Of a stretch of DNA of 64,000 bases, positions 17,209 through 27,203 are shown piece by piece. The stretch's first letter is position 1; every line of letters starts with the position of its first letter. The notes under the pieces were generated by a model. That model was not told the DNA's origin. It ran no database searches and saw nothing but the letters and a program-made list of their open reading frames with translations. The DNA comes from M0108 sp044228795. Its GTDB lineage: Bacteria; Pseudomonadota; Gammaproteobacteria; Chromatiales; Chromatiaceae. The stretch covers positions 1 to 64,000 of the forward strand of contig JBGAUE010000001.1 of assembly GCA_044228795.1 (NCBI GenBank), given 5' to 3'. The translations under genes were made by a program, and so were the position numbers.

Positions 17209-20200
17209 CTAGGCAAATTCCACCAGCAGGTCCTTGGCATTGATGCTCTCGCCGTGGCGGGCGTGGATGGCATGGATAACGCCCTCCCGCTCGGCGGTGA
17301 GCATGGTCTCCATCTTCATGGCCTCGATAGAGATGAGGGGATCACCTTTGGCAACCTTCTGGCCGACGTGGATGGCCAGGGTGACGATAGTGCCGGGCAT
17401 GGGAGCACCGACGTGCTTGGGGTTGCCCTTCTCGGCCTGGGGCTTGGCCTTGTTGGTAGCAAGGCCTGCTTTGGGTACGCGTACTACCCGAGACTGACCG
17501 TTCAGTTCGAAAAAGACCTTGGCCATGCCTTCACAGTCCGGACTCGCCATGCCCTGTTCGGAGATGATGAGGTTCTTGCCGCGTTCGAGTTCCACGCTGA
17601 TCTCGTCGCCGCCTTGCAGACCGTAAAAGAAGGCGGGGGTGGGCAGCACGGAAACATCGCCGTAATGACTGCGATGAGCCGCGTACTCCTTGAATACCTT
17701 GGGATACATGAGATGGGAGGCCAGGTCGGTGTCATGAATCTGGCGCCCGGTGGCCGCCTGGGCCTCGGCCCGGGCGGCCTCCAGGTCTACCGCAGCTAGC
17801 CAGTCCCCGGCCCGGCCGGCGAGGGGCGGCTCGCCCTTGAGGACCTTCTGTTGCAGAGCGGGTGGGAAGCCGTCCGGTGGGTAGCCCAGTTCGCCCCGCA
17901 TGAGGGAGATCACCGAGTCCGGGAAGGCGATCTCGCGGGCCGGGTCCGCGACCTCCGCGGGCGTCAGGCCGTTGGCGACCATGAAGAGGGCCAAGTCGCC
18001 GACCACCTTCGAGGTGGGGGTGACCTTGACGATATCGCCGAAAAGTTGGTTGACGTCGACATAGGCCTGAGCGACCTCGCCCCAGCGGTGATCCAGCCCC
18101 ATGGCACGGGCCTGCTCGCGCAGGTTGGTGTATTGGCCACCGGGCATCTCGTGGCGATAGACATCGGCGGTGCCGGAACGGATGTCGGCCTCGAAGGGGG
18201 CATAGCAGCGGCGTACCCCCTCCCAATAGTGCGAAAGCCCCTGTAGGGCGTCCAGGTCCAAGCCTGGGTCTCGGTCGCTACCGGCCAGGGCGGCGGCGAT
18301 GGAGCCCAGGTTGGGCTGGGAGGTGAGCCCGCTCAGGGCATCCAGGGCGCCATCGACGGCGTCGCAGCCGGCCTCGACGGCGGCCAGGACCGAGGCGGCG
18401 GCGATACCGCTGGTGTCATGGGTGTGGAAGTGGATCGGCAGGCCGATCTCCTGCTTGAGGGCTAGCACCAGTTCCCGAGCAGCGCTGGGCTTGCAGACGC
18501 CGGCCATGTCCTTGATGCCCAGGATGTGGGCACCGGCCTTTTCCAGTTGTTTGGCCAGATTCACGTAATACTTGAGGTTGTACTTAGGCCGAGCCGGATC
18601 GAGAAGGTCACCCGTGTAGCAGATGGCTGCCTCGCAGAGGGCGCCCGTCTCGATGACGGCGTCCATAGCCACCCGCATATTGTCCACCCAATTCAGGGAG
18701 TCGAAAACACGGAAGACGTCGATGCCCTCCTTGGCGGCCTGCTGGACGAAGTAGCGCACTACATTGTCGGCATAATTGGTGTAGCCAACGGCGTTGGAGG
18801 CGCGCAGCAGCATCTGGAGGAGGATGTTGGGTACGGCGGCGCGTAGCCTGGCGAGACGTTCCCAAGGGTCTTCCTTCAGGAAGCGCAGGGCGACGTCGAA
18901 GGTGGCGCCGCCCCAGCATTCCAGGGAGAAGAGCTCCGGCACCAGGCGGGCGTAGTGTGGGGCGATCTCGGTCAGGTCATGGGTGCGCATGCGGGTGGCG
19001 AAGAGGGACTGATGGGCATCGCGCATGGAGGTATCGGTGAGGAGGACGCGCCGTGCATCCCGCATCCAGGCGGCGAAGGCGGTCGCGCCCCTCGCCTGGA
19101 GTCGGTCCCGGGAGCCGGGGGCCGGGTCCCGGGTGAGATCGCAAGGGGGTTTAACCGGCGGGGCCATCGGCAGGGCCGGCAGGACACGGCCCTTCATCTC
19201 CGGGTTGCCATTGACCCGGATATCGCCGAGAAAACGCAGCAGGCGGTTGGCGCGGTCGCGGCGCTTGCGGAATTTGAAAAGCTCTGGGGCCTCATCGATG
19301 AAGCGGGTGGTGCATTTCCCTGACAGGAAAAGCGGGTGGTTGATGACGTTTTCCAGGAAGGGCAGGTTGGAGGCTAGCCCCCGTACGCGGAACTCGCGCA
19401 GGGCGCGGTCCATGCGCCGTGCTGCCTCATCGGGGCTATGGCCCCAGGCGGTGACCTTGACCAGGAGAGAGTCGTAATAGGGAGTGATAACGGCCCCGGA
19501 ATAGGCGGTGCCGCCATCGAGGCGGATGCCAAAGCCCGCCGCGCTGCGATAGGCGTTGATGCGGCCATAATCCGGGGTAAAGCCGTTCTCCGGGTCCTCG
19601 GTGGTGATACGGCACTGGAGGGCGTGGCCATTGAGGCGCACACCCTCCTGCCTGGGCACGTTGGAGCCCTCGTCGCCAATGCGCGCCCCCTCGGTGATAG
19701 CGATCTGGGCCTTAACGATATCCACGCCGGTCACCAGCTCGGTGACGGTATGTTCGACCTGAATACGCGGATTGACCTCGATGAAGTAGAAGCTGTCGGT
19801 GTCCGCATCCACCAGGAATTCGACGGTGCCGGCATGGGTGTAATGTGCCGCCCGCGCCAACCGCAAGGCGGCCTCGCAGAGTTCGGCGCGCCGGATATCG
19901 GCCAGATAGGGCGCCGGAGCACGTTCAACGACCTTCTGATTGCGTCGTTGCACCGAACAATCGCGTTCGAAGAGGTGGACGAGCTGGCCATGGGTGTCCC
20001 CCAGGATCTGGACTTCTACATGCCGAGCCCGCCGCACCAGCTTTTCCAGATAGACCTCGTCGTTGCCGAAGGCCGCCAAGGCCTCGCGCCGCGCGATATC
20101 CAAGGCCGGGTCCAGGTCGGCCTCGGTAGCAATCACGCGCATACCACGCCCGCCACCGCCCCAACTGGCCTTGAGCATCAGGGGATAGCCAACGACGGCT

Positions 20201-20652
20201 GCGAGGCCCTTGGCCCCCTCCAGATCCCGGGGGAGGGCGCAGGTTGCCGGCACCACGGGCACCCCGGCCTGTTCCGCCAGCTCCCGCGCCGAGACCTTGT
20301 TGCCCAGAAGTCGCATGACTTCGGGCTCGGGCCCGATGAAGGCGATCCCCGCGGCAACGCAGGCCTCCGCGAAATTGGGATTTTCCGAGAGAAATCCATA
20401 ACCGGGGTGGATGGCATCCACCTGGTTCTCCCGGGCGATACGGATAATGTCGGCGATATCCAGGTAGGCCGCGACGGGTTTCTGGCCGGCGCCCACCCGA
20501 TAGGCCTCGTCGGCCTTGAAGCGGTGCAGGGCGAAGCGATCTTCGTTGGAATAAATGGCGACGGTACGAATACCCATCTCGCCGGCCGCGCGCAGGATGC
20601 GGATGGCGATTTCACTGCGATTGGCGACAAGCAAGCGGCGAATCTTTTTCAT
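17209..20652 (-). CDS. pyc: Pyruvate carboxylase
   Basis: A single-chain enzyme of 1147 aa, the usual length, which carboxylates pyruvate to oxaloacetate with ATP and biotin. I start it at the ATG at 20650-20652 (MKKIRRLLVANRSEIA); a TTG 15 nt upstream is less likely. The biotin carboxylase domain spans about 1-460 (ATP-grasp GGGGRGM near 165). The carboxyltransferase domain follows (about 535-810, with DTSMRDAHQSLFATRMRT), then a linker and the biotinyl domain with the lysine in EAMKMET near the C-terminus. It replenishes the TCA cycle and feeds gluconeogenesis. No regulatory site is obvious; it faces the phospholipase gene convergently. Confidence 0.95.
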   Translation of the reverse strand: MKKIRRLLVANRSEIAIRILRAAGEMGIRTVAIYSNEDRFALHRFKADEAYRVGAGQKPVAAYLDIADIIRIARENQVDAIHPGYGFLSENPNFAEACVAAGIAFIGPEPEVMRLLGNKVSARELAEQAGVPVVPATCALPRDLEGAKGLAAVVGYPLMLKASWGGGGRGMRVIATEADLDPALDIARREALAAFGNDEVYLEKLVRRARHVEVQILGDTHGQLVHLFERDCSVQRRNQKVVERAPAPYLADIRRAELCEAALRLARAAHYTHAGTVEFLVDADTDSFYFIEVNPRIQVEHTVTELVTGVDIVKAQIAITEGARIGDEGSNVPRQEGVRLNGHALQCRITTEDPENGFTPDYGRINAYRSAAGFGIRLDGGTAYSGAVITPYYDSLLVKVTAWGHSPDEAARRMDRALREFRVRGLASNLPFLENVINHPLFLSGKCTTRFIDEAPELFKFRKRRDRANRLLRFLGDIRVNGNPEMKGRVLPALPMAPPVKPPCDLTRDPAPGSRDRLQARGATAFAAWMRDARRVLLTDTSMRDAHQSLFATRMRTHDLTEIAPHYARLVPELFSLECWGGATFDVALRFLKEDPWERLARLRAAVPNILLQMLLRASNAVGYTNYADNVVRYFVQQAAKEGIDVFRVFDSLNWVDNMRVAMDAVIETGALCEAAICYTGDLLDPARPKYNLKYYVNLAKQLEKAGAHILGIKDMAGVCKPSAARELVLALKQEIGLPIHFHTHDTSGIAAASVLAAVEAGCDAVDGALDALSGLTSQPNLGSIAAALAGSDRDPGLDLDALQGLSHYWEGVRRCYAPFEADIRSGTADVYRHEMPGGQYTNLREQARAMGLDHRWGEVAQAYVDVNQLFGDIVKVTPTSKVVGDLALFMVANGLTPAEVADPAREIAFPDSVISLMRGELGYPPDGFPPALQQKVLKGEPPLAGRAGDWLAAVDLEAARAEAQAATGRQIHDTDLASHLMYPKVFKEYAAHRSHYGDVSVLPTPAFFYGLQGGDEISVELERGKNLIISEQGMASPDCEGMAKVFFELNGQSRVVRVPKAGLATNKAKPQAEKGNPKHVGAPMPGTIVTLAIHVGQKVAKGDPLISIEAMKMETMLTAEREGVIHAIHARHGESINAKDLLVEFA

Positions 20653-20876
20653 GGCACTGGGGTCCAAAGAGGGGAGTGAAGGATGTTGATGCCGAGAACA
20701 TTACCTACCTGTGCCATGGAGGGCAGCCATGCTCCATGGATTCTAAAACAAGAGTGGCTGGGGAGGCATGGGATGGAACAAGAAAATCTCCCAGCGATTT
20801 CCTCGTCTATTGCTCTTTGAAGGCGTTTAACGCAAAATCATGAAGTCCGTCAACCCCTCATAAGTTCCAGCGCACC

Positions 20877-22571
20877 ATGGCAAATCCAATTCCCTCCCCT
20901 TGGCGCAAGCCATTGCTTCATGTTGCTCTTTTCTTTGGGGGCCTTTACCTCTATGCCTTGCTGATGGAGGTTTGGGGTGGATTTAGTACCCGCTTATTGT
21001 ATTTGCAGTGGCCGGAGCTGATCCTCGTTCTCTACTTCTACGGCCTGATCTATAGCCTTCTCAAACCTTCCGGTTGGCGCCCATGGCTGGCTGGTGTGCC
21101 TATTTTCCTTGTGTATCTGGTGCATGACATCTTTTATTTGGTTTACGGCAAGGTCTTCCGCTTCATTAATGTGGCGGAGGTGCCCGAACTCCTCCAGATA
21201 CTACCCCCGGCTTATGCCGTGCTCCTGGTGATAGGCGTCCTCACCCCCTTTGCCCTCATTTTGGCGCGTATCAACTACCACAGGCCCTTGCGCATCCTGC
21301 TGGCACTCTTGCCTTTGGTATTGGTTGTGACCCTCATCAAGGCAACGCCGATTGCCTTCGCCACGGGGTTTAAATCCGTGGCCCACGAGATCGTCAAGTA
21401 TTCCGATGGCAAGAGCGTGGAGACTAATGGCCGGCTGGCCATGTTGCTATACCGGGAGGCGGAGCGGGAAGGTACCTTGGAAATGATCGAGCCCTATTTG
21501 AACCGCCAGGGTTTTGATAAGGCCTTTGCTCATGAGGTGGAGGGCATTCGGCCTTTCTTGCAACCGCGTAATGTGCATCTGATCATCATGGAGAGTTTTC
21601 TTGATCCGCGCCTCTTCCGCGGCCTGAAGCTCTCCCGTGACCCCGTGCACCCCGACTTTGCCGCCCTTTTTGGCGACAAGCTGGGCTTGTCCATCTCGCC
21701 TGTGTTCGGCGGCGCGACCTCCCAAGCCGAGTTTGAAGTCCTGTGTGGGGTACCGGCCTTCGAACGGCTTTCCAGTGTGGAATTCAATACCTTCACCGGA
21801 GCCCAGGCCCATTGCCTTCCCGGCCTACTTGCCGAACTGGGCTATCGTGCCATCGCCAGCAATGCCTACAAACCCAATTTTTTCAACACCCAACCGGCCT
21901 ATAAGGGTATGGGCTTTGCCGAGCAGCAATTCCCCGTGGAGTTCTTTACCCTGGAACCCACTTACCTCAAGTTCGGAGAACCCGGCGAGGAGGAGTATCT
22001 TTTTGACGGCGATCTTTTTCCCCAGAACCTCGATTTGGTGCGCCGGCATCTGCAAGAGCATCCCGATCAACCTCTGTTTAACTATTTGCTGACCATTTAT
22101 GGCCACACGCCAAATTATTTGAATGCGGACAAGCGGCCCACCATCATCGAGTCAGAATCGAAATACCGGGACGAGCAGTTAGAACGGGTCGTCAATCAGT
22201 TTTACTATAGAACCCAGGCCATTGCCCATCATGTAAGGGAATTGATCGCCCTTGATCCCAATAGCTTGATCATCCTGGTTTCTGATCATGTACCTCCCCT
22301 ACAATTTGGGCCACTTACCTATAAGGCGCTGGATTATATGGGTAATCAAGAGAACAGCTATTTCTATAATCGCCTGGCTATACTTGAGAACGGCAAGCCG
22401 GTTACCTACGAACCCATGCGCCACTTCGATCTGCCCAAGCTGGTCATTAATTATCTGACCCAGGGTCATTATTGTGAGACTGGCGATTGCGATTATCTCG
22501 TCAAGTCCAAGCCACCCCGCGACGCCTATTTCGACAAATATCTGGCCCTGATGGCGCATGCCGCTCAGTAG
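20877..22571 (+). CDS. LTA synthase family sulfatase-fold membrane protein
   Basis: A 564-aa protein with about five N-terminal membrane helices (residues 10-170) and a periplasmic alkaline phosphatase/sulfatase-fold domain. The latter has the metal-binding Glu in IIMESFLDPR (about 240), the nucleophile Thr in FGGATSQAEFE (about 275), GHTPNY (about 410) and VSDHVPP (about 470). In the family these enzymes transfer phosphoglycerol or related groups from lipids to glycans (LtaS, OpgB, and Gram-negative relatives). Substrate here is unknown. It is followed with no gap by the DUF455 gene, so the two are co-transcribed. Confidence 0.8.
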   Translation: MANPIPSPWRKPLLHVALFFGGLYLYALLMEVWGGFSTRLLYLQWPELILVLYFYGLIYSLLKPSGWRPWLAGVPIFLVYLVHDIFYLVYGKVFRFINVAEVPELLQILPPAYAVLLVIGVLTPFALILARINYHRPLRILLALLPLVLVVTLIKATPIAFATGFKSVAHEIVKYSDGKSVETNGRLAMLLYREAEREGTLEMIEPYLNRQGFDKAFAHEVEGIRPFLQPRNVHLIIMESFLDPRLFRGLKLSRDPVHPDFAALFGDKLGLSISPVFGGATSQAEFEVLCGVPAFERLSSVEFNTFTGAQAHCLPGLLAELGYRAIASNAYKPNFFNTQPAYKGMGFAEQQFPVEFFTLEPTYLKFGEPGEEEYLFDGDLFPQNLDLVRRHLQEHPDQPLFNYLLTIYGHTPNYLNADKRPTIIESESKYRDEQLERVVNQFYYRTQAIAHHVRELIALDPNSLIILVSDHVPPLQFGPLTYKALDYMGNQENSYFYNRLAILENGKPVTYEPMRHFDLPKLVINYLTQGHYCETGDCDYLVKSKPPRDAYFDKYLALMAHAAQ

Positions 22572-23438
22572 ATGACCACTGCTGATGCGGCAGGAGGGAA
22601 TCAGGATGCCCGTCTTTTTGCCGTGGCCTTGGCTTGTCTGCGTGAGAGGGATCCAAGCCGCAAAGTCGAACGGACGTGGCACGCGGCGACGGACTGGCGC
22701 GATGGCTCCCTGTCGCTCGACGGGCCCATAACCCCGGAGGATCTGGCAGAACCGGGACGTCCCGAGCGACCCGAGTTAGTGCCACCCCGGGCCCTGGAAA
22801 AGCGGTCCGCCAAGGGCACCCGTGGTGGCGGCAAGAGTCGCGCTGCCCTGATCCATGCCGTGGCCCATATCGAATTCAACGCCATCAATCTGGCCTGGGA
22901 TGCCGTTTACCGTTTTCGTGGCCTGCCCCGTGCCTATTACGACGATTGGGTGCGCGTGGCGGACGAGGAGGCCCAGCATTTTGGCCTTATGCGTGACCGG
23001 CTGAGGTCCTTGGGACATGACTATGGCGATTTCCCTGCCCATGATGGCCTCTGGTCCATGGCCATGCGCACTGCGGGCGATCCCTTGGTGCGCATGGCCC
23101 TGATCCCTCGGGTGATGGAGGCGCGAGGCCTGGACGTGACCCCCGGTATGATCACTCGTTTGCGGGATGCCGGGGATAGCGAGACTGCGGACTGCCTGGA
23201 GGTCATCCTGCGTGACGAGGTCGGCCATGTGGCGGCTGGGACGCGCTGGTTCCAATTTCTCTGCGCGGAACGCGGGCTCGAACCCGAGAGCCAGTATTTC
23301 GAGTTGCTGACTCGCTATCTGGGCGGCAGGATACCCGGTCCCCTCAACCTGGCGGCCCGCCGTCGCGCTGGCTTTGCCGAGAGCGAACTGGAACGGTTAC
23401 AGGCCCTCTGTCTTAAACCCGCCCCTGCAACAACCTGA
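22572..23438 (+). CDS. DUF455 family ferritin-like protein
   Basis: The start codon directly follows the stop of the preceding gene. The 288-aa protein is helical and has the two metal-binding motifs of the family: HIEFNAINLAWD (about 97-108), EEAQHFGLMRDRL (about 135-147), and a later RDEVGHVAAGTRWF (about 215). These are E/H ligands typical of ferritin-like di-iron proteins. Function in the family is poorly known; some members have been linked to tRNA or fatty-acid modification by similarity only. Soluble, with no signal peptide. Confidence 0.8.
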   Translation: MTTADAAGGNQDARLFAVALACLRERDPSRKVERTWHAATDWRDGSLSLDGPITPEDLAEPGRPERPELVPPRALEKRSAKGTRGGGKSRAALIHAVAHIEFNAINLAWDAVYRFRGLPRAYYDDWVRVADEEAQHFGLMRDRLRSLGHDYGDFPAHDGLWSMAMRTAGDPLVRMALIPRVMEARGLDVTPGMITRLRDAGDSETADCLEVILRDEVGHVAAGTRWFQFLCAERGLEPESQYFELLTRYLGGRIPGPLNLAARRRAGFAESELERLQALCLKPAPATT

Positions 23439-23528
23439 ATCCAGCCCGCCTGGGCCTGCCTCCCAGCCCAAGGCCCCCTATTGATGTGATGGGGTCTCGT
23501 CCCTGGTCCACGACCCAGTTGGCTGTCC

Positions 23529-24272
23529 CTATTCCGGAAGTATGGCCTCCCGCCGCCACCCCGCTGCTGAAACACTCAATAACTCACCCCGCTCAGGGTG
23601 CCAGTCCGCCAGAACCTGGCGAATGGCGATGCGGCCGTCGAGGCCGAAGGCGTGTTCCCCGGGTCTGTGGGTATGGCCATGGATCAGGTGCCAGGTGCCA
23701 TGGCGGCGCAAGGTGGCCTTAACCGCCCCCTCATTCACGTCCATGATGGCGAGTGGCTTGCGGGCAATCGCCTGGCTACTCTTACGGCGGTAACCGGTCG
23801 CCATGGCCCGCCGCTTGACCAGCCGTTTCCTCAAAAAGAGCCACTTCACGACAGGGTTGCGGATGACGCGACGGAATTTCTGGTAGGCCAGGTCGTCGGT
23901 GCACAGGAGGTCGCCGTGCATCAGCAGAGTGGGGGTACCCAGCAGATCCACCTGGGCTGGCTCCCGTAACAGGGTGCAACCGGTCTCCTGGCAAAAGCGC
24001 TTGCCGAGCAGAAAATCCCGGTTGCCGGAAATAATGGCGCAGCGGGTGCCGCTGGCGGTCAGGTCCCGCAGGGCCTGGCGGATAGCAGGGTAGGGTGCCT
24101 CATCATCATCGTCGCCTATCCAGGCATCGAAGAGATCGCCGAGGATGTAGAGGGCCTCGGCCTTCCGCGCCCGTCGCCGCAGAAAGCCCAGGAATAGCGC
24201 AACGGTGGTCGGCTGCTCCGGTGCCAGGTGGAGGTCGGAGATAAAGAGGAATTCCGGGCTGGAGGAGGGCAT
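23529..24272 (-). CDS. lpxH: UDP-2,3-diacylglucosamine pyrophosphatase
   Basis: A 247-aa peripheral membrane metallophosphoesterase that hydrolyses UDP-diacylglucosamine to lipid X in lipid A biosynthesis. Motifs seen in order: FISDLHL (DxH), LGDLFDAWIGDDD, SGNRDFLLG (GNRD), LMHGDLLC and IHGHTHRP (GHxH). I use the ATG at 24270-24272; an alternative start upstream adds 12 residues. It lies 55 nt below the cyclophilin gene ppiB on the same strand, a frequent gammaproteobacterial arrangement (ppiB next to lpxH and cysS). Confidence 0.92.
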   Translation of the reverse strand: MPSSSPEFLFISDLHLAPEQPTTVALFLGFLRRRARKAEALYILGDLFDAWIGDDDDEAPYPAIRQALRDLTASGTRCAIISGNRDFLLGKRFCQETGCTLLREPAQVDLLGTPTLLMHGDLLCTDDLAYQKFRRVIRNPVVKWLFLRKRLVKRRAMATGYRRKSSQAIARKPLAIMDVNEGAVKATLRRHGTWHLIHGHTHRPGEHAFGLDGRIAIRQVLADWHPERGELLSVSAAGWRREAILPE

Positions 24273-24327
24273 GCACCTGGGCCGTTGACTGTGGATCACT
24301 TCCGCCAAGTGCCCCCCAAGAGGCCGC

Positions 24328-24816
24328 TTATTCTATGACCTCGGCCTTTTCGATGACGATGTCCTCGACGGGGACATCCTGGTGACCCTGGCGGCTACCA
24401 GTCTTGACAGCTTTGATCTTGTTGACTACGTCCATGCCCTCGGTCACCTTGCCGAAGACGCAATAGCCCCAGCCATCCTGGCCGGGATGGTCAAGAAAGC
24501 CATTGTCGGCGACGTTGATGAAGAACTGGGAACTGGCGGAGTGGGGATCCGAGGTGCGCGCCATGGCGATGGTGCCCGTCCGGTTCTTGAGACCATTCTT
24601 GGCCTCGTTTGGGATGGAGGCGCGGGTGCGCTTTTCGGCAAAACGACTGTCCATGCCGCCACCCTGGATCATGAACCCATTGATAACACGATGGAAAATG
24701 GTGCCGTCGTAATGCCCTTCACGGACGTACTGCTCGAAGTTGGCGGCGGTTCCAGGTGCTTTCTCGAAGTCAAGTTCAATGGCGATATCGCCGTGATTGG
24801 TGGTAAGTTTGATCAT
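24328..24816 (-). CDS. ppiB: Cyclophilin-type peptidyl-prolyl isomerase, cytoplasmic
   Basis: A 162-aa cyclophilin without signal peptide. Active-site motifs are FHRVINGFMIQGG (with the catalytic Arg), SASSQFFINVADN and the VFGKVTEGMDVV loop near the C-terminus. It catalyses cis-trans isomerisation of prolyl bonds during protein folding. Length matches E. coli PpiB. It is likely transcribed with lpxH and sits downstream of a second, exported cyclophilin gene. Confidence 0.93.
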   Translation of the reverse strand: MIKLTTNHGDIAIELDFEKAPGTAANFEQYVREGHYDGTIFHRVINGFMIQGGGMDSRFAEKRTRASIPNEAKNGLKNRTGTIAMARTSDPHSASSQFFINVADNGFLDHPGQDGWGYCVFGKVTEGMDVVNKIKAVKTGSRQGHQDVPVEDIVIEKAEVIE

Positions 24817-24941
24817 CTGAAGGGTCTCAAAGCAAGGTGTATCTAATGCCCGGGCCAGTGGCCGCGGGCTATGGTGATTGACGGCGGGATGATATCCGTC
24901 TGGCCCATGTGACGGGAAGGATACCGGCCCGCAACTGGGGT

Positions 24942-25520
24942 TCAGCCGCCCACGCGGCTGGCCTTTTCGATGATAACGGTCTCCTGCGGCACGTCCTGCG
25001 GGAACTTGTCCTTAGCCCCAGTGGGCATGGCACCGATGGCATCTACGACCGCCATGCCATCCGTGACCCGCCCAAAGACGGTATAGCCCCAGCCCCGGGG
25101 GGTCTTGGCGGTATGGTCAAGGAAGGCGTTGTCCTTGAGATTGATGAAGAACTGGGCGGTGGCCGAGTTGGGGTCGCTGGTGCGGGCCATGGCGAGGGTG
25201 CCGCGCTCGTTCTTGAGGCCGTTATCCGCCTCGATCACCACCGAGGCCCGGGTGTCCTTTTGCTTCATATCCTCGGAAAATCCGCCACCCTGGATCATAA
25301 AGTTCTTGATAACACGATGGAAGATGGTGCCGTTGTAGAAGCCGCTGTCCACATAAGCGAGGAAATTCTCGACTGATTTGGGGGCCTGGTCAGGGTAGAG
25401 TTCCAGGACGATGACACCCTTGTTGGTTTGGAGGCTGACCTTGGGGTTGGCCGCCAGAGCCTGGCCCGCGAGGACGAGGGACAGCAGGGAGAGGGCGATG
25501 AAAATGAATCTCCGCATCAT
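24942..25520 (-). CDS. ppiA: Cyclophilin-type peptidyl-prolyl isomerase, periplasmic
   Basis: A 192-aa cyclophilin with a clear signal peptide (RRFIFIALSLLSLVLAGQALA). The double ATG at 25515-25520 is preceded by AAGGAG, which fixes the start; the open frame extends further but that part lacks a ribosome site. Catalytic motifs are FHRVIKNFMIQGG, SATAQFFINLKDN and VFGRVTDGMAVVD. It assists folding of envelope proteins. It is paired with the cytoplasmic paralogue ppiB downstream. Confidence 0.92.
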   Translation of the reverse strand: MMRRFIFIALSLLSLVLAGQALAANPKVSLQTNKGVIVLELYPDQAPKSVENFLAYVDSGFYNGTIFHRVIKNFMIQGGGFSEDMKQKDTRASVVIEADNGLKNERGTLAMARTSDPNSATAQFFINLKDNAFLDHTAKTPRGWGYTVFGRVTDGMAVVDAIGAMPTGAKDKFPQDVPQETVIIEKASRVGG

Positions 25521-25708
25521 GGAGCTCCTTAAAGTGCAGGGGATGGGGATAAAACATGGCATATTACGGGTTCGGTCCGGATCAGAAAACCCCCGCGTCT
25601 CCTGCCAGGTCCTGCAAGGCCAGCTAGACAGGGGCTGGGCGCGGTTTTCGCCTAAGGGGCCGCTTTGCTACTATCCCCCGAATTTCTAAGATTCCGGTCC
25701 CAAATCCC

Positions 25709-27091
25709 ATGCTTCAGATCTATAACAGCCTGACCCGCCGCAAGGCCGATTTCGTCTCCCTGGAACCCGGCAAGGTCCGCCTTTATGTGTGCGGCATGAC
25801 GGTCTATGACCTTTGCCACCTGGGGCACGCGCGGGTTATGGTGGTGTTCGATGTCGTCTATCGCTATTTGCGGCACCTGGGCTACGAGGTGACCTATGTG
25901 CGCAACATCACTGATATTGACGATAAAATTATTAACCGCGCCAACGAGCACGGCGAGGCCTTTGCCGACCTGACGGCGCGTTTCATCCAGGCCATGCACG
26001 AGGACGCCGAGGCACTGGGCGTCCTGCCCCCCAGTGCCGAGCCCCGTGCCACCGCCCACATCGCCGAGATCCTAGCCATGATCCAGGTATTGATCGCCAA
26101 GGGCCATGCCTACCTGGCGGACAATGGCGACGTCTATTATGCCGTCGCCAGCTTCCCAGGTTATGGCCGCCTCTCCGGCAAGGACCCGGCGGAGTTGCGC
26201 GCCGGCAGCCGGGTGGAGCCGGACGAGGCCAAGCGCGATCCCCTGGACTTCGCCCTCTGGAAGGCCGCCAAGCCCGGTGAGCCGGCCTGGGCATCGCCCT
26301 GGGGACCTGGCCGGCCCGGCTGGCATATCGAATGCTCCGCCATGTCCACCTGCAGCTTGGGCAACCACTTCGATATCCATGGCGGCGGCGCCGATCTCCA
26401 GTTCCCCCACCACGAAAATGAGATCGCCCAGTCCGAGGGTGCGACCGGCGAGCCCTTCGTCAATGTCTGGATGCACAACGGCTTTGTCCGGGTCAACGAA
26501 GAGAAGATGTCCAAGTCTCTGGGCAACTTCTTCACCGTTCGCGAGATCCTGGAGCGCTACCGGCCTGAGGAGGTGCGCTATTTCATCCTCACCAGCCATT
26601 ATCGCAGCCCCCTCAATTACGATGAGGAGCATCTGGAGCAGGCCAGGGGCGCCCTGACGCGCTTCTATACGGCCCTGCGGGGCCTGCCAAGCGTGGCCCC
26701 CGCCGGGGGCGAGGCCTTTAGGGCCCGCTTTGAGGTGGCTATGGACGATGACTTTAATACCCCCGAGGTCCTGGCCGCGCTCTTTGACCTGGCGCGAGAA
26801 CTCAACCGCGCTCGGAGCGAGGACCTGCCCCTGGCCCATGGCCTGGCCGGCCAACTCAGGGCCTTGGGAGCTGTTCTCGGTATCCTCCAAGATGACCCCG
26901 AGGCCTACCTGCGTGGTGGTGCTGTGGCGGGCGGCCTGAGCGATGCCGAGATCGAGAACCTCATTCGTCGCCGGGCCGAGGCCCGCCAGGCCCGCGCCTG
27001 GGCCGAGGCCGACCGCTTGCGTGATGAAATCCAGGCGGCGGGCATCCTGCTGGAGGATGGGGCCGATGGGACCAGCTGGCGGCGGGGCTGA
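25709..27091 (+). CDS. cysS: Cysteinyl-tRNA synthetase
   Basis: A 460-aa class I aminoacyl-tRNA synthetase. The HIGH-type signature is in CGMTVYDLCHLGHARV (about 28-43), where the Cys also binds the active-site zinc. Other zinc ligands are in HIECSAMS (Cys about 208) and the HHENE motif (about 233-237). The KMSKS loop is EEKMSKSLGNF (about 265). The C-terminal helical anticodon-binding part ends in ADRLRDEIQAAGI. It is divergent from ppiA/ppiB/lpxH, a common gammaproteobacterial layout. Confidence 0.96.
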   Translation: MLQIYNSLTRRKADFVSLEPGKVRLYVCGMTVYDLCHLGHARVMVVFDVVYRYLRHLGYEVTYVRNITDIDDKIINRANEHGEAFADLTARFIQAMHEDAEALGVLPPSAEPRATAHIAEILAMIQVLIAKGHAYLADNGDVYYAVASFPGYGRLSGKDPAELRAGSRVEPDEAKRDPLDFALWKAAKPGEPAWASPWGPGRPGWHIECSAMSTCSLGNHFDIHGGGADLQFPHHENEIAQSEGATGEPFVNVWMHNGFVRVNEEKMSKSLGNFFTVREILERYRPEEVRYFILTSHYRSPLNYDEEHLEQARGALTRFYTALRGLPSVAPAGGEAFRARFEVAMDDDFNTPEVLAALFDLARELNRARSEDLPLAHGLAGQLRALGAVLGILQDDPEAYLRGGAVAGGLSDAEIENLIRRRAEARQARAWAEADRLRDEIQAAGILLEDGADGTSWRRG

Positions 27092-27203
27092 TAGCCAAGG
27101 TTAAGCGGTAGGTCCTTTCCCGCAGCAGGTCCTGAATCACCTCGGGCACTGTCACCGGTGGTGTAACCGCCGTGGAACTGGGAGAAGTCAGTTTTCTCTA
27201 CCC

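Noticed and set aside
19438..20679. A 413-codon plus-strand frame opposite the pyc gene
   Set aside because: High-GC antisense shadow of pyruvate carboxylase with no recognisable domain.
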